Positions 6,871 to 12,064 of a DNA stretch of 12,064 nt are shown here, piece after piece. Source of the stretch: an uncultured Clostridia bacterium. Its GTDB lineage: Bacteria > Bacillota > Clostridia > Christensenellales > Borkfalkiaceae. The number at the start of each line of letters is the position of its first letter. Within the stretch, counting starts at the first letter, position 1. The stretch lies in the NCBI GenBank assembly GCA_947177825.1, contig CAMWWA010000021.1, positions 1-12,064 on the forward strand, given 5' to 3'. Made by a program: the position numbers and the translations under genes. A model generated the notes under the pieces. The model had not been told where the DNA came from, made no database searches, and saw nothing but the letters and a program-made list of their open reading frames with translations.

Positions 6871-7862
6871 GCGTACACTTCTTGATAGATTTCGTGCGCC
6901 CTTTCGGTGAGCACGATGTCCGCAAAGGATACGCGCTTTTCAAGCTCGCCCGCGTTTTCGATAATGTCCTGCAGGCGGTTGAAGCGGCTTTCGGTCATAG
7001 CCATATCCTTTACCCAGGTGTTGATTGCCTTGTAGTTTGCAAGCGAGGTGGTAATGCTTTCCTTGCTCGTATTGTCGAAGTATTTTACGAGTTTGTCGGC
7101 AACCGTTGCGGTGTCGTTTTCGTAAATATACTTGGTTGCTTTGGTAACCGAACGCAGGATTGCGTCGACCTTTGCGCTCTGGTTCTTTATAAAGCTTTCC
7201 TTAGCCATAAAGCAGGTGTAAGGCACTTCGCCGCCCGCGGGACCTACGGGCGCAACTATATAGCCGTTACCCGCCTTCTGATATTCGGACGCGCCCGGTT
7301 CGAACATGGTCACGTAGTCGCCTATGCCGTTTAAGAACGCGGCGGTCATACTGTCGAACTGCACGTCGGTTATAAAGTTGGCGTTTACGCCGTTTTCCTT
7401 GCAGACGTACTGGAAGGTCATAAATGGAACGCCGCCAGGTCTGCCTGCAAGAACGTTTTTGCCCTCCAAGTCAGTCCACTTGAAATCGGGCTCGGCATTT
7501 CTGCCAACGAGGAAGCTTCCGTCGCAGTTGGTCATCTGTCCGAAGACCTTGGGCGCGTCGCCGCTGCCGCCCAGATAAGTATATATGACCGCTTCTGGTC
7601 CGCAGAAGCCTACGTCCGCCGAGCCGTGAAGCACGGCAGCCATGGTTTTATCCGCGCCGCCGCCGTTGGTGAGTTCTATCGTATAGCCCTCGTCCTTAAA
7701 GTAGCCTAACGCGTCGGCTAAGTACAACGGTGCGTAGAACACCGAGTGGGTGACTTCGTTGATTTTAATGACTTTGCTGTCCTTGTTGCAGGCGGCAAGC
7801 GTAACGGGCAAACCGAGCGCAAAAACCGCCGCACACAGTAAACTTAAAATTTTCTTTTTCAA
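6867..7862 (-). CDS. ABC transporter substrate-binding lipoprotein, NMT1/THI5-like (NitT/TauT family)
   Basis: This is the extracytoplasmic binding subunit of the importer and the first gene of the operon, 331 aa from the chosen start. TTG 7862 is preferred because GAGGAG (7874-7869) lies 6 nt upstream and translation from it gives a textbook lipoprotein signal: MKKKILSLLC, a hydrophobic core, then lipobox LAAC with Cys25 as the lipid anchor. The more upstream TTG at 7922 would bury that signal and sits inside the promoter region. The mature part opens with VIKINEVTHSVFYAPLYLA and GYFKDEGYTIELTNGGG, the NMT1/THI5-type ligand-binding fold, and continues with GSADVGFCGPEA and GRPGGVP. Related proteins bind sulfonates, nitrate or nitrite, or thiamine precursors. 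No neighbouring metabolic gene or riboswitch points to any of these, so the substrate is left open. Confidence 0.9.
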   Translation of the reverse strand: MKKKILSLLCAAVFALGLPVTLAACNKDSKVIKINEVTHSVFYAPLYLADALGYFKDEGYTIELTNGGGADKTMAAVLHGSADVGFCGPEAVIYTYLGGSGDAPKVFGQMTNCDGSFLVGRNAEPDFKWTDLEGKNVLAGRPGGVPFMTFQYVCKENGVNANFITDVQFDSMTAAFLNGIGDYVTMFEPGASEYQKAGNGYIVAPVGPAGGEVPYTCFMAKESFIKNQSAKVDAILRSVTKATKYIYENDTATVADKLVKYFDNTSKESITTSLANYKAINTWVKDMAMTESRFNRLQDIIENAGELEKRVSFADIVLTERAHEIYQEVYA

Positions 7863-7868
7863 TTTTGA

Positions 7869-7874
7869 CTCCTC
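7869..7874 (-). promoter_or_regulatory. Shine-Dalgarno site deciding the TTG start of the binding protein
   Basis: GAGGAG on the minus strand, followed by TCAAAA and then TTG (7862-7860). No ATG or GTG in this frame has comparable support, and the signal peptide begins exactly at this TTG. Confidence 0.85.
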
Positions 7875-7884
7875 AAAAAATTTG

Positions 7885-7922
7885 ATAATACATTTTATGC
7901 CCGCCTGCGCATCATTTGACAA
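7885..7922 (-). promoter_or_regulatory. Possible promoter of the ABC operon
   Basis: On the minus strand TTGTCA (7922-7917) is followed after 19 nt by TAAAAT (7897-7892). An alternative -10 box, TATTAT (7890-7885), lacks a good -35 box at 17 nt. Either choice leaves a leader shorter than about 40 nt, with no room for a riboswitch. The -35 candidate overlaps the -35 box of the divergent valS promoter by five bases. Confidence 0.4.
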
Positions 7923-7945
7923 TTGACGGGGCTTTGATTTATAAT
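7916..7945 (+). promoter_or_regulatory. valS promoter
   Basis: A perfect -35 box TTGACA (7916-7921), an 18-nt spacer and a perfect -10 box TATAAT (7940-7945) predict transcription starting near 7952, about 30 nt before the valS ATG. The leader is too short to hold a T-box. Confidence 0.88.
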
Positions 7946-7981
7946 AAAAAGGAATATTTTTTAACGGTCGGGAGAGACGAG

Positions 7982-10600
7982 ATGGAAAAGACCTACAACC
8001 CCAAGGAGTTTGAAGACAGACTGTATAAGGACTGGGAGCAGAGCGGCTATTTCAAAGCCGTGCGCGACGACGAAAAGGTGCCTTTCACCGTAATGATGCC
8101 GCCCCCCAACGTCACAGGTCAGCTTCATATGGGTCACGCCGTGGACGAAACCATGCAGGACACCATAATCCGCTTCAAACGTATGCAGGGTTATTGCGCC
8201 CTCTGGCTGCCCGGCACCGACCACGCGGCTATCGCAACCGAGGTTAAGGTTGCCCAGGACCTTGAAAAGCGCGGTATAAGCAAGGACGATTTATCGCGCG
8301 GGGAGTTTTTGGGCTACTGCTGGGAGTGGAAGAATAAGTACGGCGAAAGGATTGTAAACCAGCTTAAAAAGCTGGGCTCGTCCTGCGACTGGTCGCGCCT
8401 TGCCTTCACCATGGACGAAAAGTGCTCCAAGGCGGTGAGGGAGGCGTTCGTCAACCTGTATAACAAGGGGCTTATATACCGCGGCTCGCGCCTTATCAAC
8501 TGGTGCCCCGGGTGCAGAACGGCAATTTCCGACGCGGAGGTTGAATACGCGGAGGAGAGCTCTTACCTTTGGCATATCAAGTACTTTCTGGAAGGTTCGG
8601 ACAGCGAGGGGCTTGTGGTTGCGACAACCCGTCCCGAAACCATGTTCGGCGATACGGCGGTTGCGGTAAACCCCGCCGACCCGAGATATAAGAAGTTTAT
8701 CGGCAAGAACGTCGTTCTGCCCATTATCAACAAGCCCATACCCGTCGTAGGCGACAAGCACGCCGATATGACCTTCGGCACGGGCTGCGTTAAGATTACC
8801 CCCGCGCACGACCCCAACGATTTTGAGGTCGGTTTAAGGCACAACCTGGAAAGCGTTACCGTTATGAACGAGGACGGCACCATGAACGCGTTTGCGGGCA
8901 AGTACGAGGGTATGGACAGATACGCCTGCCGCAAAGCCGTAGTGGACGAGCTTAAGGCGCTGGGCAACCTTATGGAAATCAAGCCGCACGCGCACAACGT
9001 GGGGCATTGCTACCGCTGCAATACGGCGGTTGAGCCCAGGATATCCAAGCAGTGGTTCGTCAAGATGGACTCGCTTGCAAAGCCTGCGATTAGCGCGGTA
9101 AACGACAAAAAGATAACCTTCGTTCCCGAAAGGTTTGCAAAGATTTATTACAACTGGATGGACAACGTCAAGGACTGGTGCATTTCCCGTCAGCTCTGGT
9201 GGGGACACCGCATACCCGTGTGGTACTGCCCCGACTGCGGCGCGGAAATCTGCGTTAAGGACGACCCTGCGGTATGTCCCGAGTGCGGCGGCAAACACTT
9301 AAAGCAGGACGAGGACGTTCTGGATACGTGGTTCTCTTCCGCGCTTTGGCCCTTCTCGACGCTGGGCTATCCCGACGACACGTCCGATTTGGAATATTTC
9401 TATCCCACCGACGTGCTGGTTACGGGCTACGACATAATTTTCTTCTGGGTTGCCAGAATGATATTCTCGGGGCTGGAGCATATGCGCAAGGTGCCTTTCC
9501 GCGACGTTTTAATTCACGGACTGGTGCGCGACGAGCAGGGCAGAAAGATGTCCAAATCGCTGGGCAACGGCGTGGACCCTCTGGAAGTTATAGAAAAGTA
9601 CGGTGCGGATTCGCTGCGTTTCTCGCTGCTGCAGGGCGTTGCTCCCGGCAACGATATGCGCTATTCGGACGCAAAGGTGGAAGCCTGCCGCAATTTTATG
9701 AACAAGATTTGGAACGCCAGCCGCTACGTAATTATGAATTGCGAGGGCAGGAAGATAAAGCCCGTGACCGAGGTCAAACTGACCTCCGCAGACAAGTGGA
9801 TTATTTCGCGTCTGCAGGCGGTTATAAGGGACGTAACCCTTTCCTTAAACAAGTTCGAGCTGGGCATTGCCTGCCAGCTTCTTTACGACTTCACGTGGTC
9901 GGACTTCTGCGACTGGTATATCGAGCTGACCAAATCCGCCCTTCATTCGGACGACGCGGACAAAAAGGACAACGCCGTGTCCGTGCTGCTGTTCGTGCTG
10001 GAAAACACGCTCAGGCTTCTGCACCCCTTCGTGCCATTCATTACGGACGAAATTTACCGTTCGCTGCCCAATACCAAGGGCTCAATCATGGTTGCGGACT
10101 ATCCCAGGTACAATTCCAAGCTCGCCTACAGGAAGGAGGCGGTTGCCTTCGGCGGCGTAATGGAAATCATAAAAGCCATAAGGGAAGTCAAGGTTGAAAC
10201 GGGCTGCGCGCCCTCCAAAAAGGTCAGCGTGTATATGCTCAGCGACGCAAAGCGCCTGATTTCCGCAAACGCGGACTGCATTGCAAAGCTTGCGGGCGCG
10301 GCGTACGTTAAGTGCATTTCCGCCAAGGAAGAGGCGGAGGAAAAGTCGGTTGCCAAGGTAACCAGCGTGGGCACGCTCTACATTCCTCTTGGCGAGCTTG
10401 TTGACGCCGAAAAGGAGCGCGAGAGGCTGAACAACGAGCTTGACAGAATTATGAACGAAATCCGCAGGGCGGACGGCAAGCTTAATAACCAGGGCTTTAT
10501 TGCAAAGGCGCCCAAGCAGCTGGTCGAGGCGGAGCGCGCAAAGCTGAACACGTTTGTGGAAATGCGCGAAAAAATAATGGAACAGCTCAAGAATTTATAA
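7982..10600 (+). CDS. valS: Valyl-tRNA synthetase
   Basis: This cytoplasmic class I aminoacyl-tRNA synthetase (EC 6.1.1.9) attaches valine to tRNA-Val. From ATG 7982 it is 872 aa, a normal full length. This start is chosen because GGGAGAG (from 7970) precedes it and the usual N terminus (EKTYNPKEFEDRLYKDW) follows; an upstream TTG at 7916 lies in the -35 box and is rejected. Landmarks are PPPNVTGQLHMGHA with HIGH-type HMGH at 49-52, the CP1 editing domain (VVATTRPETMFGDTAVAV and ITPAHDPNDFEVG), zinc-ribbon pairs (WCPGC; YCPDC and CPEC), LDTWFSSALWPFSTLG, and KMSKS at 522-526 (GRKMSKSLGNGVDP). They are followed by the anticodon-binding helical domain (CDWYIELTK) and the C-terminal tRNA-binding coiled coil (about 800-872). 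It has its own promoter and is probably cotranscribed with the next gene 35 bp downstream. Confidence 0.98.
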   Translation: MEKTYNPKEFEDRLYKDWEQSGYFKAVRDDEKVPFTVMMPPPNVTGQLHMGHAVDETMQDTIIRFKRMQGYCALWLPGTDHAAIATEVKVAQDLEKRGISKDDLSRGEFLGYCWEWKNKYGERIVNQLKKLGSSCDWSRLAFTMDEKCSKAVREAFVNLYNKGLIYRGSRLINWCPGCRTAISDAEVEYAEESSYLWHIKYFLEGSDSEGLVVATTRPETMFGDTAVAVNPADPRYKKFIGKNVVLPIINKPIPVVGDKHADMTFGTGCVKITPAHDPNDFEVGLRHNLESVTVMNEDGTMNAFAGKYEGMDRYACRKAVVDELKALGNLMEIKPHAHNVGHCYRCNTAVEPRISKQWFVKMDSLAKPAISAVNDKKITFVPERFAKIYYNWMDNVKDWCISRQLWWGHRIPVWYCPDCGAEICVKDDPAVCPECGGKHLKQDEDVLDTWFSSALWPFSTLGYPDDTSDLEYFYPTDVLVTGYDIIFFWVARMIFSGLEHMRKVPFRDVLIHGLVRDEQGRKMSKSLGNGVDPLEVIEKYGADSLRFSLLQGVAPGNDMRYSDAKVEACRNFMNKIWNASRYVIMNCEGRKIKPVTEVKLTSADKWIISRLQAVIRDVTLSLNKFELGIACQLLYDFTWSDFCDWYIELTKSALHSDDADKKDNAVSVLLFVLENTLRLLHPFVPFITDEIYRSLPNTKGSIMVADYPRYNSKLAYRKEAVAFGGVMEIIKAIREVKVETGCAPSKKVSVYMLSDAKRLISANADCIAKLAGAAYVKCISAKEEAEEKSVAKVTSVGTLYIPLGELVDAEKERERLNNELDRIMNEIRRADGKLNNQGFIAKAPKQLVEAERAKLNTFVEMREKIMEQLKNL

Positions 10601-10635
10601 TTAAGATAATATAATACGAAAGCGGAGTTTAAAGA

Positions 10636-11910
10636 ATGGCAGCTAAAAAGAGTTCTTCCAAGAAGGCGCAGAAGCAAGCCGTAAAGTTTGCAAAACAGCA
10701 CAAAAAGGCGGTGGCGATTTTCGTCTGCGTGGTGCTGATAATCATAATTGCGGCGGTACTTTTCATATATCTTTTCAAGCCCGAAATTTTTGACAGGGCG
10801 CTTAAAGAATACAACGACTACGTAAGTCAGCTTTACAACGACAGTCCCGACGACGACGCCGAAAACGTTTCCGCAAAGTTGCCTAACGAAATTCAGTCGG
10901 GCGATTTGGACAGTATTTCGACCTCCGAATTTTCCATTCACTTTCTGGAGCTGGGCAACAAGTATGCGGGCGACTGCACGCTTATAAAGTGCGGCAATAC
11001 CGAGGTGCTTATAGACGCAGGCTCGCGCACCAACAGCGCGACCACCATAAGCGCGTACGTGGACAGATACTGCACGGACGGCAAGCTTGAATACGTGATT
11101 GCGACTCACGCCCACCAGGACCACATTGCAGGCTTCGTGGGCAAGGGCTCGGGCGACAGCAAGACGGGCATTCTATATAAATACGAAATAGGCACGGTAA
11201 TTCAGTTTGCCGGGCACAACACCAACAGCGGCATTTACAAGTCGTACGTAAGCGCCGTAACCTACGCCCAGACCAAGGGCGCGGCGGTTTATACCGCGTT
11301 GCAGTGCTGGAACAATGCGGACGGCGCAAAGCGGTCGTACGATTTAAGCGAAAAGCAGGACGGCTCGCTTACGCTTAACGTGCTGTATAACTATTATTAC
11401 GAACACGAAACGGACGACGAAAACGATTATTCCGTGTGCGTGCTTTTGTCGCATACGGCGGAGGGAAGCACCTCGCACTACCTGTTCACGGGCGATTTGG
11501 AAGGCAAGGGAGAGGGATACCTGGTAGACAAAAACGAACTTCCCGAAGTGGAGCTTTTCAAGGGCGGTCACCACGGAAGCAAGACCAGCTCCACCGACAA
11601 GCTGCTTGCAAAGATTAAGCCCAAGAACGTTGCGGTGTGCTGCTGTGCGGGCGCAACCGAGTATACCACCAACCACGACAACACGTTCCCCACGCAGGCG
11701 TTCGTTGACAGAATTTCCAAGTATACGGCAAACGTTTACTTAACGTCGCTTTGCGTTGATTACAAGGGCGGAAAGTTTGAATCTTTTAACGGCGATATAG
11801 TTTTTTATATGAACGATAAAAAGCTTTCGCTGTGGTGTTCCAACAACGCAACGCTGTTAAAAGATACCGAATGGTTTAAAAATAACCGCACGGCAGCCGC
11901 GTGGAAGTAG
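10636..11910 (+). CDS. Membrane-anchored metallo-beta-lactamase-fold protein, ComEC C-terminal-domain-like
   Basis: The 424-aa product starts at ATG 10636, with GGAG (10623-10626) 9 nt upstream. A very basic N terminus (MAAKKSSSKKAQKQ) precedes one transmembrane helix (about 27-47), then a flexible acidic linker and a metallo-hydrolase domain from about residue 97: FSIHFLELG, VLIDAGS, the metal motif THAHQDH (His158, His160, Asp162, His163), LFTGDLEG (Asp287) and GGHHGSKTSS (His312-His313). The FLELG, GDL and HHGS elements match the MBL domain fused to the ComEC/Rec2 DNA-uptake channel, but here no competence channel is attached. Known relatives are putative secreted or surface nucleases or hydrolases. 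With a positive-inside N terminus the catalytic domain should lie outside the cytoplasm. The substrate is unknown. It is 35 bp after valS with no terminator between, so cotranscription is likely; functional linkage to valS is doubtful. Confidence 0.88.
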   Translation: MAAKKSSSKKAQKQAVKFAKQHKKAVAIFVCVVLIIIIAAVLFIYLFKPEIFDRALKEYNDYVSQLYNDSPDDDAENVSAKLPNEIQSGDLDSISTSEFSIHFLELGNKYAGDCTLIKCGNTEVLIDAGSRTNSATTISAYVDRYCTDGKLEYVIATHAHQDHIAGFVGKGSGDSKTGILYKYEIGTVIQFAGHNTNSGIYKSYVSAVTYAQTKGAAVYTALQCWNNADGAKRSYDLSEKQDGSLTLNVLYNYYYEHETDDENDYSVCVLLSHTAEGSTSHYLFTGDLEGKGEGYLVDKNELPEVELFKGGHHGSKTSSTDKLLAKIKPKNVAVCCCAGATEYTTNHDNTFPTQAFVDRISKYTANVYLTSLCVDYKGGKFESFNGDIVFYMNDKKLSLWCSNNATLLKDTEWFKNNRTAAAWK

Positions 11911-12045
11911 AGCAACCACAATATATTGTGTTTTGTGTAAAATTTAGCACTATTTTTAAAAATTTTGTCGAAAGGTATTGAAATTTTATAAAACCTGTGA
12001 TATAATCCTAACACTCAAAGTATTTGTTACGTAAGGAGAAATATT
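11911..12045 (+). promoter_or_regulatory. AT-rich intergenic region with weak hairpin and a strong promoter
   Basis: A perfect 14-bp AT-rich palindrome (CACAATATATTGTG, 11917-11930) followed by TTTT lies just after the preceding gene. As a hairpin it has only about five stem pairs, so it is at best a weak terminator and could instead be a protein site. A promoter follows: TTGAAA (11978-11983), 17-nt spacer, TATAAT (12001-12006), with the start of transcription near 12013 and a strong Shine-Dalgarno AAGGAG at 12033-12038, 7 nt before ATG 12046. Confidence 0.8.
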
Positions 12046-12064
12046 ATGAAGATGTTTAAAATGA
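12046..12064 (+). CDS. Start of an unidentified gene, cut by the window end
   Basis: Six codons are visible (MKMFKM) after a strong promoter and an ideal Shine-Dalgarno site. The Lys-rich start would fit a signal peptide or many other proteins, so no function can be given. Confidence 0.65.

Noticed and set aside
7863..7922. 20-codon N-terminal extension of the binding lipoprotein to TTG 7922
   Set aside because: It would place a polar stretch before the lipoprotein signal and begin inside the -35 region; the TTG at 7862 has an ideal ribosome site.
7863..7981. Riboswitch or T-box between the ABC operon and valS
   Set aside because: The spacer is too short and contains recognisable promoter boxes for both directions; no conserved T-box or aptamer core is visible.
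1..12064. CRISPR arrays, insertion sequences, tRNA or rRNA genes, direct-repeat arrays
   Set aside because: Reading both strands showed no regularly spaced repeats, transposase-like proteins, terminal inverted repeats or RNA gene signatures.

Overview
The window looks like a moderately GC-rich (about half G+C) Gram-positive-type bacterium, most likely an uncultured member of the Bacillota (Clostridia). The grounds are the strong purine-rich Shine-Dalgarno sites, a lipobox-type binding protein, sigma-A-like promoters with 17-18 bp spacers, a clostridial-style RNA polymerase beta' and a YafY/WYL regulator. The placement is an inference from style, not a database match. Nothing suggests phage, plasmid, CRISPR or transposon content, and no tRNA or rRNA gene was seen.

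Region 1 (1-3690) is rpoC, missing about its first 20 codons at the window edge. It is interrupted by one in-frame TAA at 2080-2082, with clean beta' homology in the same frame on both sides. The stop falls at the tip of the secondary-channel coiled coil (rim helices). The upstream piece carries the N-terminal zinc site and the catalytic NADFDGD loop. The downstream piece carries the bridge helix, trigger loop and second zinc site. A strong intrinsic terminator follows. The break is either a real split at an undescribed position or a consensus/mutation artefact.

Region 2 (3691-5300) holds a 111-aa protein of unknown function. Its stop is one base from the convergent stop of a HTH-WYL regulator. 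The regulator's probable terminator lies inside the coding part of the 111-aa gene. Upstream, a perfect 15-bp palindrome overlaps the regulator's own -35 box and separates it from a divergent 65-aa gene of unknown function. A GC-rich hairpin closes this region.

Region 3 (5307-7922, minus strand) is a three-gene ABC importer operon transcribed in the order lipoprotein, ATPase, permease. It belongs to the NitT/TauT (NMT1/THI5-like) class; the substrate cannot be read from the sequence. The binding protein starts at a TTG codon chosen by its Shine-Dalgarno site and signal peptide, and the ATPase start overlaps its stop (ATGA).

Region 4 (7916-11910, plus strand) is valS, with a near-consensus promoter, a very short leader and no T-box. 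It is followed after 35 bp by a membrane-anchored metallo-beta-lactamase-fold protein resembling the C-terminal domain of ComEC. The valS -35 box overlaps a possible -35 box of the divergent ABC operon.

Region 5 (11911-12064) is an AT-rich gap with a weak hairpin, a strong promoter, a strong Shine-Dalgarno site and the first six codons of a gene that runs off the window.

Most of the window is ordinary housekeeping and transport content. The item most deserving a second look is the interrupted rpoC.
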